Notes: generated by a model not told the origin, from the sequence alone. Counted from the first letter of the stretch, positions 8,671 through 18,372 are shown. The stretch is DNA of 64,000 nucleotides from an uncultured SAR86 cluster bacterium (GCA_902635045.1 CACPMT010000001.1:94993-158992); one strand, 5' to 3'. Numbers and translations are program-made.

Positions 8671-11667
8671 ATGCGTATTAGAACTACACTAATTTTAATT
8701 GGTTTAGTAGGAAACATTCTTCTTGCTGCAGTTCTTTTCGGTTTATATTCATGGAGAGAAAATACTCAAAGAGAGTATTCTTCAGAATCCCTTGTAACGA
8801 CTTATGAAGCAGCCTGGTTTCAAACTCTAGAAACATCTTTTGATACCATTTCAAGCTGGCTCCCCAGCGGCGAGAGAGGAACTTTCTGGGATCCTGAAAA
8901 TGAAATCTTTCCTGAAGAAGAGCTTTCTTCTCCAGAAGACGAATTCAAAAATCCTTTAATCGAATTTATTACAACCAAAAATACTGGGGAAGCAGGATAC
9001 CTTTTGGATCTCATGTTTGAATTTGACTTAGATGAAGGAAATTTAAGTTATGTCATGGCTTATTACCCAGATGGAAACAGATTTTATTGTAGTAGTGCTT
9101 TGGATTTATCAGGCATTGATCCATGTAACCCGAAAGCTGAACCTGATTTTTTTTCAAATCTAGAAGAATATATAACTGATGCAAGTAGAAGACCTAGGAG
9201 AACCCTTTCTACAATTATTGACGTCTCTGGAAAAGAAATATCTACTTTAAATCAAGCAATGGCATTTCCGATAAAAGCTTTTAGTAATAATGCTGAAGCT
9301 GTAATGGTTATGGGAATAGACATAAGAAAATCTTTAGAAACTTTTGGAGATGAATTTGAATTAGTTTCAGCAGTAAGAACACCTCAAGGAATTATTTCCT
9401 TAGGAGATGACTACGCGAGATATGAATCAGCATTAAACGAAGAGCAAGTTGACTCCTTTGGTAATGAAAATGATTTGTCATTATTTGTTCAGAAAGCAGA
9501 AAGCTATTTAACTGAATATGGGAACAGAAGTAACGTAAGAGATGCAGATCTGGGCTCTTCAATAACGATGCTTCCATTGAGTTCATATACTTCAGCAGAC
9601 ATGGCTCAATTTTTTATTTTTAAAGATGAGAGTGCAAGTATTACTCAAGAAAATAACATTCTGAACATAATCTACACTTTAATATTTATTGTAATTACTG
9701 TTGTTATTTTGATTATGTCTCTAATAACTGCTAGTACATTCGGATCTATAAATAAAGCAATTGAAGTTTTAGAAGCTCTAACCAGTGGAGACTTGTCCAA
9801 AAATATGCCCGAAAGAAGAAGCTTTCTTACGTCCGATGACGATGAAGTTGGTCAATTAGGAAAAGCATTAGAAATATATAGAGGTCATCTTACAGAGATG
9901 GAGAATATTCGTGAAGAGCAAGCAAGACGCAGAAAAGAAAGAGATGAAGCAATTATCAATAAAATGTCCATTCTTGCTGATGAGCTTGAAGGAGATTCAA
10001 GAACACTAATACTTAATGACATAAAGAAAATGCAAGACTTGGCCACAGATAATGAAGAAGAGTCAAGCGAAGATAAATCTGTTGAATTGATGACAATGGC
10101 TTTTTCTAGAATGGCAGATGAAGTGCAAGTTCTAATAGATTCAAGAACAAAAGAAATGGAAGAATCTAGAGATGAAGCTCAAGAAGCAAACGAACAAAAA
10201 AGTAAGTTTTTTGCAAACATGAGTCATGAATTAAGAACTCCACTAAACGCTATCTTAGGATATGGTGAAATGCTTTATGAAGAGTGTGAAGATCTTGGAT
10301 ATGATGATTTAATGCCGGATCTTCAAAAGATCACTTCTGCTGGTACACATTTATTGTCACTGATTAATAATGTTCTTGATCTTTCAAAAATTGAAGCCGG
10401 AAAGATGGAACTTTATCTTACAAGTTTTGAAATAGAAAAATTGGTGGAAACTCTCAAGGACGTTAATTCTCCTTTAGCTTCTAAAAATGATAATGGCTTT
10501 AAAATAAATATAGAAGATGCAATAGGCTCAATGACTCAAGACGAAACGAAACTAAGGCAATGTGTTACTAACTTTCTGAGTAATGCCTTCAAATTTACGG
10601 AGAGAGGATTGGTGACCTTAGATGTTTCCTCTTTTGTTAAAGATGACATTGAAATGATTGAGTTTAAAGTAACAGACGATGGTGAAGGAATGAGCCCAGA
10701 AGGAGTCGCAAAAGTATTCGAAGAATACACTCAGGCTGAGCGTTCAACCTCTGCTACTCATGGAGGGACAGGTTTGGGGCTGCCAATAAGTAAAAGGTTT
10801 GCTCAATTAATGGGCGGCGATGTCGGAGTCTCATCCGAAAAGGGAAATGGATCAGTTTTTTCTATTTATGTTCCAAGAATTTGTTCCGAACAAGAAGATA
10901 TTTCCGAAATAAATGTTGAGAATATTGATGACGAAAATATATGCGTATTGATAGATGATGATGTTGCAATGCATGATTTGATTAGACGAACAATTGTTAA
11001 GGCAGGAATGAGATTAATTGGAGCTACTGATGGTGAACAAGGTTTGAAAATAATTCGTGAAGTAAAGCCTAAGTTAATTCTTTTAGATGTTTTAATGCCA
11101 GGTAGAGACGGATGGTCCATTTTAAAAGAATGCAAAACAGATGAAGAAATAAAAGATATCCCTGTTGTTATGGTCAGTCAAATGTCACAAGAAAAACTTG
11201 CTTCTTCATTGGGAGCAGATGATTATTTAACGAAACCAATTGATAGAGCCAAATTTTTAAGGACAGTTTCTTCTCTGATAGGTGCAGATGATGCAAATAA
11301 AACTATTTTAGTAGTAGATGATGATGCTAATACGAGAGATATTTTAGAAAGAGCTCTGGTCGATGCCGGTTACGAAGCTGTTTTAGCCAAAGATGGCAAA
11401 GATGGCCTTTCAAAATTAGACAAAGATCCTGCTTTAATTGTTTTAGATTTAGAAATGCCTAGAATGGATGGTTTTGAATTTTTAGAAAATCTCATCGAAA
11501 TTAAGGAAGAAAGCGAAAGGCCTAACGTCTTAGTTTATTCAGGAAAGGATTTAACTGATGTTCAAGAAGAATTATTAAAACAAAATGTCGAAGGCTTAAT
11601 TAAGAAGGACGATGTTTCTATTAATCAGCTTCCAGGAATGGTTTCTAAAATTTTAAGCAAAAGTTAA
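8671..11667 (+). CDS. Membrane hybrid histidine kinase with two receiver domains
   Basis: The 998-residue sensor kinase has one N-terminal membrane helix (residues 4-24), a roughly 300-residue periplasmic sensing region of no family I recognise, a second helix at about 332-354, a HAMP-like linker and a charged coiled coil. The HisKA box follows, with phospho-acceptor His519 in SHELRTPLN. The ATPase domain shows NFLSNAFKFTE, DDGEGM and GTGLGL. Two receivers come after it, with phosphoacceptor aspartates at about 806 (LLDVLMP) and 926 (VLDLEMP). It converges on an operon encoding a lone receiver, a diguanylate cyclase and a phosphodiesterase, its probable downstream partners. Confidence 0.92.
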   Translation: MRIRTTLILIGLVGNILLAAVLFGLYSWRENTQREYSSESLVTTYEAAWFQTLETSFDTISSWLPSGERGTFWDPENEIFPEEELSSPEDEFKNPLIEFITTKNTGEAGYLLDLMFEFDLDEGNLSYVMAYYPDGNRFYCSSALDLSGIDPCNPKAEPDFFSNLEEYITDASRRPRRTLSTIIDVSGKEISTLNQAMAFPIKAFSNNAEAVMVMGIDIRKSLETFGDEFELVSAVRTPQGIISLGDDYARYESALNEEQVDSFGNENDLSLFVQKAESYLTEYGNRSNVRDADLGSSITMLPLSSYTSADMAQFFIFKDESASITQENNILNIIYTLIFIVITVVILIMSLITASTFGSINKAIEVLEALTSGDLSKNMPERRSFLTSDDDEVGQLGKALEIYRGHLTEMENIREEQARRRKERDEAIINKMSILADELEGDSRTLILNDIKKMQDLATDNEEESSEDKSVELMTMAFSRMADEVQVLIDSRTKEMEESRDEAQEANEQKSKFFANMSHELRTPLNAILGYGEMLYEECEDLGYDDLMPDLQKITSAGTHLLSLINNVLDLSKIEAGKMELYLTSFEIEKLVETLKDVNSPLASKNDNGFKINIEDAIGSMTQDETKLRQCVTNFLSNAFKFTERGLVTLDVSSFVKDDIEMIEFKVTDDGEGMSPEGVAKVFEEYTQAERSTSATHGGTGLGLPISKRFAQLMGGDVGVSSEKGNGSVFSIYVPRICSEQEDISEINVENIDDENICVLIDDDVAMHDLIRRTIVKAGMRLIGATDGEQGLKIIREVKPKLILLDVLMPGRDGWSILKECKTDEEIKDIPVVMVSQMSQEKLASSLGADDYLTKPIDRAKFLRTVSSLIGADDANKTILVVDDDANTRDILERALVDAGYEAVLAKDGKDGLSKLDKDPALIVLDLEMPRMDGFEFLENLIEIKEESERPNVLVYSGKDLTDVQEELLKQNVEGLIKKDDVSINQLPGMVSKILSKS

Positions 11668-12027
11668 TTATATTTTTTGCTCTATTTTCTCTAATAATCT
11701 TTTGAAATCTACTGGCTTAGTATCAAAATCATCAGCTCCACAATCAAGCGCCTTCTGTCTATCATGCTCCATTGCATGAGCAGTCAAAGCTATAATTGGA
11801 ATAGCTGATATTTCTGGGTCTTCTTTTGCTTTAGTTGTTGCTTCCCAACCATCTAAAACTGGTAGACCCATGTCCATTAAAACCAAATCAGGATTCTCAG
11901 ACTTCATTTTGTCCAACCCCTCTTGACCATCGAAAGCAAATATAACTTCATAATCTCTTCGAGATAGTCTTCTCCCCAACATATCCCGATTCATTTCATT
12001 GTCTTCAACGTACAAAATTTTCTTCAC
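11668..12027 (-). CDS. Single-domain response regulator (CheY/DivK-like)
   Basis: The whole 119-residue protein is a receiver domain: acidic pocket in YVEDNEMN, phospho-acceptor Asp52 in LMDMGLP, the conserved Thr in ALTAHAM, and Lys near residue 104 in DTKPVD. It has no output domain, so it probably relays phosphate or binds a partner, as DivK does. The start is GTG, chosen because AAGGAGAG lies four bases ahead. It is the last gene of the minus-strand signalling operon, 13 bases after the GGDEF gene, and its stop abuts the end of the convergent hybrid kinase. Confidence 0.9.
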   Translation of the reverse strand: MKKILYVEDNEMNRDMLGRRLSRRDYEVIFAFDGQEGLDKMKSENPDLVLMDMGLPVLDGWEATTKAKEDPEISAIPIIALTAHAMEHDRQKALDCGADDFDTKPVDFKRLLEKIEQKI

Positions 12028-12040
12028 TTATCTCTCCTTT

Positions 12041-13501
12041 TCAATCGAATGTGATTTGATCTCTGCCATTTTCTTTAGACTTATAAAGTCTTTCATCTGC
12101 CAAATTAACCATGTCTTCCCAACTCTTTGCAGATTTAGAATTGGCTACTCCACCACTTATATTAATATTAATCTTCGTATCTTGGAATGGTATTTCCAAT
12201 TTATTTACCTCATCTCTTAATGATGCGCAAAAAGACTCAATAGGTTGAGATTCATCATGCATAATGATTGCCATAAACTCTTCCCCGCCTACTCTACCAA
12301 CAATGTTAGGTTTACCTTTTTCTTCAAGTAACTTTGCCAAAGCAATAATAACTTGATCTCCCCCTGGATGACCATAAGTGTCATTGACCTTTTTAAAGAA
12401 ATCTATGTCTACAGATAAGAGTGAAAAATCTTTTCCATTTCCACTCTTTTGTTCTGAAAATGATTTTTCTCCGTGATCAAATATTACTTTACGATTAAAT
12501 ATGCCAGTAAGAGGACATGTTGTCGCTTTTATATGCAGTTCTTCTAGTAATTTTCTATTTGCCTCTCTAAAATATTTTGCTTCTAAGCTTGCAACCGCCT
12601 TAGCCATCAAAATTGTTCCATTCAACGGCTTTGGCAAATAATCTGTAGCACCAAGTTTTATACACTTGGCAGTACTATCCACATCATTAAAAGCTGAAAC
12701 CATTATTATTGGTAGCTCGTCGTCGGTGTGTTTGGATCTAAATTCTTTTAATAGTTCTAAACCATTTATATCTGGAAGGATGACATCTAATAAGATTAAA
12801 TCAGGTGTTTTTCTCTCAACCTCCTCAAGAGCATTTTTCCCATCATAAACAACTCTACATTGAAGACCATGTTGAGATAATCTTCTCTGAAGAACTTCAC
12901 AATTTGTTACATTATCATCAACAATCAATATATCGGCATCTTTTAAGTTATCGTCAATTTCTAAACTATAATCCAGGTCTCCTAAAGATTTAAAAAGTGA
13001 TTCAGCATTTTTTACATTTGACTGACCAGATTCATCTGTTGGCTCGGGCTTGAGGTCTCCCTTAATAAAATCAACAAATTTTTCTATTGCTTTTTCTGTT
13101 TCCCTAGAATGAGAAAGAATATTATTTAAATCATTGATACAACTCTCAGAAAGATCATCTTCAAAATCTTCCATCAAAATCTCACTGTAACCAATTATTG
13201 CATTCAGGGGTGTTCTCAAATTATGTCTCAACTCTGAATATTCCTGCGCAGTTTTATTTTTCTGCGAATCGCTTTTTGTATTTTCACTAAAAGCTTCTTC
13301 ATACTGAGAAAGAAGTTTTTTTTGCCCCATTTTTATTTGTTCTACCTCATCCTCGACAGCAACATTATTTTCCTCAATATATTGAGAGACCAAATCTATG
13401 TACTGCTCAATCGCATCAGCTGGAGCTGTGAACTCTTGTTTAATTTGCGCCAAAAGTATCTGTTCTGCTCCTTTAGATGGTTTGTCTTTATTTATTTCCA
13501 T
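12041..13501 (-). CDS. HisKA-like / receiver / GGDEF diguanylate cyclase
   Basis: This 486-residue protein makes cyclic di-GMP if active: GGEEF lies near residues 405-409, after VDIDFFKKVND. Upstream is a receiver with Asp239 in LLDVILPD. The N-terminus is unusual. Residues about 15-45 look like a decayed histidine-kinase dimerisation helix that has lost its His, and residues 90-130 form a second copy with an intact His93 in RHNLRTPLNAIIGYSE. No HATPase domain follows. I see no RxxD inhibitory site ahead of GGEEF. The start codon overlaps the stop of the EAL gene by one base. Confidence 0.9.
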   Translation of the reverse strand: MEINKDKPSKGAEQILLAQIKQEFTAPADAIEQYIDLVSQYIEENNVAVEDEVEQIKMGQKKLLSQYEEAFSENTKSDSQKNKTAQEYSELRHNLRTPLNAIIGYSEILMEDFEDDLSESCINDLNNILSHSRETEKAIEKFVDFIKGDLKPEPTDESGQSNVKNAESLFKSLGDLDYSLEIDDNLKDADILIVDDNVTNCEVLQRRLSQHGLQCRVVYDGKNALEEVERKTPDLILLDVILPDINGLELLKEFRSKHTDDELPIIMVSAFNDVDSTAKCIKLGATDYLPKPLNGTILMAKAVASLEAKYFREANRKLLEELHIKATTCPLTGIFNRKVIFDHGEKSFSEQKSGNGKDFSLLSVDIDFFKKVNDTYGHPGGDQVIIALAKLLEEKGKPNIVGRVGGEEFMAIIMHDESQPIESFCASLRDEVNKLEIPFQDTKININISGGVANSKSAKSWEDMVNLADERLYKSKENGRDQITFD

Positions 13502-14592
13502 TACAAACTTTTTTTTAAATCCTCTATAAATTCTGGCCTATGCATTAAGTATCCTTGTCCATTTGGACATCCTATTTTAATAAATTTTTCTTTTTGGTCA
13601 TCTGTTTCTATGCCTTCTCCCAACATATTAAGAGACAATGTGTCGCATACACTCACGACGAATTTTATTAATTCCGAAGTAGTTTTTTCAGATATAGTCT
13701 TAGCAAATACTTTGTCTAGTTTTACCGAATCAACAGGCAAATCTCTAAGGTAACTCAATGAAGAATACCCAGCACCGAAATCATCTATAGCTAATGGAAT
13801 TCCGATGTCTTTCAATTTTTGAAAAGACTCTCCTGCTTTTTTTACGTCTTCTAGTTCTGCTGTTTCCGTTATTTCTAATCCTAATTCACCCGGTTTAAGA
13901 CTCAAGTCTTTAACAAAGTCTGCAAAAATTTTAGTGAAATTATCCTGCATAGCTGTATGAGCAGATACGTTTAAATAAATAGTTACTCCATCCATATTAA
14001 ATTCATTTTTAAGCTCAAAAGCTTTTTTAAGCTTTTGCAAAGAAGACATCACGACAAGAGAAAATAAACTTTCACCTTCTATGAGTGGAATAAATTTATC
14101 ATTTGGAATTATATTTCCATCTTCATCTCTTAATCTTAAAAGGGCTTCTAAACCAACAAGTTTTCCTGTTTTTAAATTTATTTGTTTTTGATAAGCAAGA
14201 TCTATTCGGTCATGCTCAATGCAAGTAATCGTTCCCTTCATAGCCTCCAAAGACTCTTTAGAGTTTGTAATAACTTCCAAAAGATAAAATGACGAATCGT
14301 CCTCCAGAGGGACTTCATGAACTCTTGATCTTAAAAAGAAAGTGATTTTTCTTAGTTGAATTTCAATATTTGATTCAAAGGATGAAGCAATTTTTACTTC
14401 CTCAAGTTTTTTTGATGCGCCCAAAGAGAAGACTCCTTTAATTTTTAATTCTTCAGCATCTTCACAAGTAAAAATGTATTTTGATGAATTATTCATCCAT
14501 TTAATACTTAGGTCCTTATCGAAAATAATAAAAGCGCTAGGATGTTGTTGAAGAGACTCTGTTAAATAGAATTCTTGACCTTGCTTAATCAT
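13501..14592 (-). CDS. EAL-domain cyclic di-GMP phosphodiesterase with N-terminal PAS-like region
   Basis: The C-terminal two-thirds of this 363-residue protein is an EAL domain that should hydrolyse cyclic di-GMP to pGpG. Its motifs are complete: EALLR at 149-153, YLNVS, LEITET near 239-244, DDFGAGYSSLSYL at 270-282, VKLDK near 290, EGIE and the closing QGY. Residues 15-110 resemble a PAS fold (IIFDKDLSIKWMN). The ATG overlaps the TGA of the preceding membrane gene (ATGA), and its own stop overlaps the start of the cyclase gene. Opposing enzymes are thus made from one transcript. Confidence 0.9.
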   Translation of the reverse strand: MIKQGQEFYLTESLQQHPSAFIIFDKDLSIKWMNNSSKYIFTCEDAEELKIKGVFSLGASKKLEEVKIASSFESNIEIQLRKITFFLRSRVHEVPLEDDSSFYLLEVITNSKESLEAMKGTITCIEHDRIDLAYQKQINLKTGKLVGLEALLRLRDEDGNIIPNDKFIPLIEGESLFSLVVMSSLQKLKKAFELKNEFNMDGVTIYLNVSAHTAMQDNFTKIFADFVKDLSLKPGELGLEITETAELEDVKKAGESFQKLKDIGIPLAIDDFGAGYSSLSYLRDLPVDSVKLDKVFAKTISEKTTSELIKFVVSVCDTLSLNMLGEGIETDDQKEKFIKIGCPNGQGYLMHRPEFIEDLKKSL

Positions 14593-15053
14593 TTTAATTC
14601 TTCAATTATTTCATCAACAATTACTACAAATTCTTCATCAAAAGTGTCTCTCATAAAAGACCACAATTTAAGGTGATAGGGTGACCTGAACAAAGTCTTA
14701 AATGATTTAAGCATGGAATCCCACTCTGCTTCATCTAACATTCCAATAGTATATTGATAATATTGATTTTCTCTGGATCTAAGCATAACTGCAAAGTAAG
14801 ATAAATAAGTTGCGTCTTCAATTTCTGTTAATTCTTCATTTTTTCTAAGTTTTAATTTGATCTTTACAATGTCTTTTTTCATTCCAGCCAATGCCATTTT
14901 TTGGTGACTATCAGCAACATTTTGTCGAACATTGGCCCTTGAAACCCTATTTTGTTCTCCCAATTCGCGAACTAAAAAATAAACTGTTCCTATTGCTCCA
15001 AAGGCGGCAAGTGCTTGAATAATGGTAGTAATATTTTCAAAAATAAAATTCAC
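14589..15053 (-). CDS. Hypothetical membrane-anchored protein, 154 aa
   Basis: One N-terminal membrane helix (residues 5-28) is followed by a charged, mostly helical cytoplasmic-looking domain (AEWDSMLKSFKTLF, PYHLKLWSFMRDTF). I have seen similar proteins annotated only as hypothetical. It is the first gene of the EAL/GGDEF/receiver operon and overlaps the EAL start by four bases, so a membrane sensing or scaffolding role is possible but inferred only from position. Confidence 0.6.
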   Translation of the reverse strand: MNFIFENITTIIQALAAFGAIGTVYFLVRELGEQNRVSRANVRQNVADSHQKMALAGMKKDIVKIKLKLRKNEELTEIEDATYLSYFAVMLRSRENQYYQYTIGMLDEAEWDSMLKSFKTLFRSPYHLKLWSFMRDTFDEEFVVIVDEIIEELK

Positions 15054-15127
15054 AACTAAAAAATTCTTAAATTGACCGTTAAGATTAATTGTTTTCTAGA
15101 GATTTTGAAACAAATAGTTTTTTTAAA

Positions 15128-16051
15128 TTAAAGCTTTACTGAGCTAAATTTTTCACAAGTAGCATTAAATTCTTTTACTGTTTCATTAATGATTGTTTCA
15201 ACAGATTTAATTTCATCTATCAGACCCATTGATTGACCTGTTAAAGCAGGAGCAGCATTTAAATTTCCTCCAAAATATAAATCTTGAACCCCTCCAAATA
15301 CACTCATATCCATCGATCCTTTTTCATATATTTCTTTTGTGTAGTCAGTTTTTATAGCTCTTAAACAAGGAGAACCGGTTTTATTTAAAACATAAGTATC
15401 AGATTCAGCACCATTTAATATAGCGTTCTTCCAATTTTCGTGAACTGGGCTTTCTTGACTGGAAACAAATCTAGTTCCCATTTGAATGCCCTCCGCCCCA
15501 ACTGCAAAAGCTGCTGCCATTCCTTGTCCATCTGCAATTCCGCCTGCAGCTATTATAGGTAAATCAACTTTTCTTCTTATCGCTTGAATCAATACAAACA
15601 AACCAACTTCTTCCGGACTTTTGAAACCGCCACCTTCCGTTCCTTCAACAACTAAACCATCAACACCAGCTTCTGCGGCTTTTAATGCTCCAGCTAAACT
15701 AGGAACAGCATGATATACAGTTAAACCGGCTCCCTTTAATTTATCAATGTATTTGGCTGGACTTCCAGCGGAAGTGGTTACAAATTTAACTCCGCATTCT
15801 GCAACAAAATCAACTATAGATTCATCTTGCAAAAATAAGATTGGTAAATTTACGCCAAAAGGATTTTCAGTAAGATCTGACATTTTTTTAATTTCTTCTT
15901 TGCAAATTTCTACCTCACCCGAGGAAGTTTCAATTACTCCCAAGCCCCCAGCATTAGATACCGATGATGCAAGTTTACTTCTTGCAATCCAACCCATTGG
16001 CGCTTGAATGATAGGATATTTGGTACCTAAATGTTGAGTCACTCTATTCAT
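15128..16051 (-). CDS. Nitronate monooxygenase-family flavoprotein
   Basis: This 307-residue FMN-dependent TIM-barrel protein resembles nitronate monooxygenase (2-nitropropane dioxygenase), which oxidises alkyl nitronates to carbonyls. Motifs are PIIQAPMGWIA at the N-terminus, GGLGVIE, the VVEGTEGGG loop, and the AAGGIADG...GTRF phosphate-binding region. I chose ATG 16051 over an in-frame GTG four codons upstream because GGAG sits six bases before this ATG. Many relatives act on other substrates, including enoyl-ACP in FabK, so the exact reaction is uncertain. It lies 18 bases after rfbC on the same strand. Confidence 0.85.
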   Translation of the reverse strand: MNRVTQHLGTKYPIIQAPMGWIARSKLASSVSNAGGLGVIETSSGEVEICKEEIKKMSDLTENPFGVNLPILFLQDESIVDFVAECGVKFVTTSAGSPAKYIDKLKGAGLTVYHAVPSLAGALKAAEAGVDGLVVEGTEGGGFKSPEEVGLFVLIQAIRRKVDLPIIAAGGIADGQGMAAAFAVGAEGIQMGTRFVSSQESPVHENWKNAILNGAESDTYVLNKTGSPCLRAIKTDYTKEIYEKGSMDMSVFGGVQDLYFGGNLNAAPALTGQSMGLIDEIKSVETIINETVKEFNATCEKFSSVKL

Positions 16052-16069
16052 ATTTATCTCCACTTTAAA

Positions 16070-16606
16070 TTATAAAAAATATTCTGCATCTGCAAATGAA
16101 GTTCCTTTTTGATCAGATTCAGAAATACTTTTTGGCATATCGGGGAATTCGATTCTAATTTTTTCATCATCCCATTTGATACATCTTTCATCGTTTTTAC
16201 TCCAATAATCTGTAACTTTATAAAAAAATTCAGCGATTTCACTCATAACTAAAAATCCATGCGCAAAACCAGGAGGAACCCATAGTTGCTTATTATTTTG
16301 CTCAGATAGAATTATACCCATCCAATCTCCAAAAGATTCAGAGCTTTCTCTTAAATCTACTACTACGTCATAAACTTCTCCAGAAAGTACTTGCACAAGT
16401 TTTCCTTGTGGTTGATTTATTTGATAATGCAATCCTCTAAAAACGCCTTTTTTTGAAAAACTTTTGTTGTCTTGAACAAAAGAAAAATTAGTATTAGTAG
16501 TCTCATTAAATTTTTTTTGATTAAAATTTTCTGAAAAATTTCCTCTTTCGTCAGAAAAAATTTCTGGAACTATAATTTTTACACCCTCAAGAATATCTCT
16601 TTTCAT
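16070..16606 (-). CDS. rfbC: dTDP-4-dehydrorhamnose 3,5-epimerase RfbC/RmlC
   Basis: RmlC epimerises dTDP-4-keto-6-deoxyglucose at C3 and C5, the third step to dTDP-L-rhamnose. The 178-residue cupin shows FSENFNQKKF near the start, GVFRGLHYQ with the catalytic His region, VDLRESSESFGDW, and PPGFAHGFLV, all typical. It is the last of four co-directional rml genes and starts four bases after rfbA ends. The order on the transcript is B-D-A-C. Confidence 0.94.
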   Translation of the reverse strand: MKRDILEGVKIIVPEIFSDERGNFSENFNQKKFNETTNTNFSFVQDNKSFSKKGVFRGLHYQINQPQGKLVQVLSGEVYDVVVDLRESSESFGDWMGIILSEQNNKQLWVPPGFAHGFLVMSEIAEFFYKVTDYWSKNDERCIKWDDEKIRIEFPDMPKSISESDQKGTSFADAEYFL

Positions 16607-16610
16607 TATT

Positions 16611-17483
16611 TTATTTAATAAAGCTTTTCAAATATTGACCGTATGCACTTTGCATAAGTTTTGCTGCTGTTTTAACATCGTTCTTATTTATCCATTTATT
16701 TCCATAGGCAATTTCTTCCGGACAAGCAACTATAGTATTTTGTCTATTTTGTACTAAAGAAACAAAGTTTGAAGCTTCAAGTAAGCTATCAAAAGTGCCT
16801 GTGTCCATCCAAGTAAAGCCTCTATTTAATATTTTAACTTTTAATTTTTTATCACTTAGATAACTTTGGTTTAAATCTGTAATTTCCAACTCACCTCTTT
16901 TAGACGGTTTCAAATTCTTCGCTCGGGAAACAACGTCTTTTGGAAAAAAGTACAAGCCGGTTATAGCTAGATTGCTTTTCGGGGATTTAGGCTTTTCTAC
17001 AATTTTTACCGGCTTCCCTTTTTTATTAAGATTTAACACTCCAAATCTTTCTGGATCCTTTACCTGATATGTAAAAACTGTGGAATTTTCTTTATCGTCG
17101 TCTGCTTCTTTTAAAATATTAGATAAATTATTGCCGTGATAAATGTTATCTCCAAGAATAAGACAACTGGGAGAGTCTTTAATAAAATTTTTAGCCAATA
17201 TAAAAGCCTCGGCTATTCCATTAGGTTTTTTTTGCTCGATATAAGAAAGTTTTAATCCCCACTGCTTACCAGATCGAAGAAGTTTTTTAAACTTTGGTAA
17301 GTCTTGAGGAGTAGAAATTATTGCAATTTGCCTTATGCCCGCCAACATCAAAGTTGATAAAGGATAATAAATCATTGGTTTATCAAATACTGGCAATAAT
17401 TGCTTAGAAATAACTTGCGTTAAAGGATGAAGTCTCGAACCTATCCCCCCAGCTAAAATTATTCCTTTTCTATTTTTTTCCAT
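16611..17483 (-). CDS. rfbA: Glucose-1-phosphate thymidylyltransferase RfbA/RmlA
   Basis: RmlA makes dTDP-glucose from glucose-1-phosphate and dTTP, entering the rhamnose pathway. The nucleotide-binding loop GGIGSRLHPLT is near the N-terminus, followed by KPMIYYPLSTLMLAGI, GDNIYHG, VEKP and the ITGLYFF segment. I prefer ATG 17483 (290 residues) over an in-frame TTG three codons upstream; the ATG lies two bases after the rfbD stop. Length is normal for the family. Confidence 0.94.
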   Translation of the reverse strand: MEKNRKGIILAGGIGSRLHPLTQVISKQLLPVFDKPMIYYPLSTLMLAGIRQIAIISTPQDLPKFKKLLRSGKQWGLKLSYIEQKKPNGIAEAFILAKNFIKDSPSCLILGDNIYHGNNLSNILKEADDDKENSTVFTYQVKDPERFGVLNLNKKGKPVKIVEKPKSPKSNLAITGLYFFPKDVVSRAKNLKPSKRGELEITDLNQSYLSDKKLKVKILNRGFTWMDTGTFDSLLEASNFVSLVQNRQNTIVACPEEIAYGNKWINKNDVKTAAKLMQSAYGQYLKSFIK

Positions 17484-17484
17484 A

Positions 17485-18366
17485 TCACCCAATAACTTCA
17501 GAAATACTTTTTTTCCAATTTGGCAAACTTATACCAAAATTTATTTTTAATTTATCAGAAGCTAGAAAGGAATATTTAGGTCTTTTTGCTTTTTGATTAA
17601 ATTCTCTAGAAGAAATGGGTGAAATTTTCATTTGAGAAAATGACGAACTAGGATCGCTTAATTTGTTCATTTTTTGAGCATATGTTGCAAAGTCAAACCA
17701 AGATCCAGGTTCACTTCCAGACATGTGATAAATACCCCATCTATTTTCATTATCTGGGTTATTTTCGATTTTTTGTATTATTTTTGAAGTAGCTTTAGAA
17801 ATGTATGATGAAAAGTTTACTGTTGTTATTTGATCATTGATAACCGATAGCTCTTTTTTAGTTTTTGCAAGTTTTTTGATTTTTGAAACAAAATTATCAT
17901 TATTTTTTGATATAACTCCACTAGTTCTTAAAATTAAAAATTTTGAGCAATTCTTTTCGATAAATTGTTCTCCTTCTAATTTAGATTTTCCATATATTGA
18001 TAGAGGGTTAGGCATTTCTGTTTCTGCATAAGGCGTGTTCTTTTTGCCATCAAAAACATAATCAGTCGAAAAATGGACTAATACAGCTCCAATGCTATTT
18101 GCTAGTTTAGATAACTTTTCAACAGCTAAACTATTAACTTGAAATGCTTTATCTATAAATTCTTCTGCATGGTCAACATTAGTGTATGCAGCGCTATTGA
18201 TTATAAAATCTGGCTTTAAGTCTTTTAATTTGGTATTTAGAGGTTCTATATTTGCAAAATCTAAATCATTTCGATTAAAAAAAGTTACTTCACACCATTT
18301 AGTTAAATCATTTTTTAATGCCGTTCCTATTTGTCCTGTTGATCCTAAAACTAAAATCTTTTTCAT
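17485..18366 (-). CDS. rfbD: dTDP-4-dehydrorhamnose reductase RfbD/RmlD
   Basis: RmlD reduces the 4-keto group with NAD(P)H to give dTDP-L-rhamnose. The extended SDR fold is shown by GSTGQIGTAL at residues 8-17, the STDYVFDG loop, the catalytic YGKSKLEGE (YxxxK) near residue 128, and the late RPKYSFLASDKL segment. It lies directly after rfbB with six bases between and leads into rfbA. Confidence 0.93.
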   Translation of the reverse strand: MKKILVLGSTGQIGTALKNDLTKWCEVTFFNRNDLDFANIEPLNTKLKDLKPDFIINSAAYTNVDHAEEFIDKAFQVNSLAVEKLSKLANSIGAVLVHFSTDYVFDGKKNTPYAETEMPNPLSIYGKSKLEGEQFIEKNCSKFLILRTSGVISKNNDNFVSKIKKLAKTKKELSVINDQITTVNFSSYISKATSKIIQKIENNPDNENRWGIYHMSGSEPGSWFDFATYAQKMNKLSDPSSSFSQMKISPISSREFNQKAKRPKYSFLASDKLKINFGISLPNWKKSISEVIG

Positions 18367-18372
18367 ATATTT

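Noticed and set aside
12805-13753. Plus-strand ORFs across the cyclase and EAL genes
   Set aside because: They are antisense to complete, well-conserved domains and show no family-like pattern.
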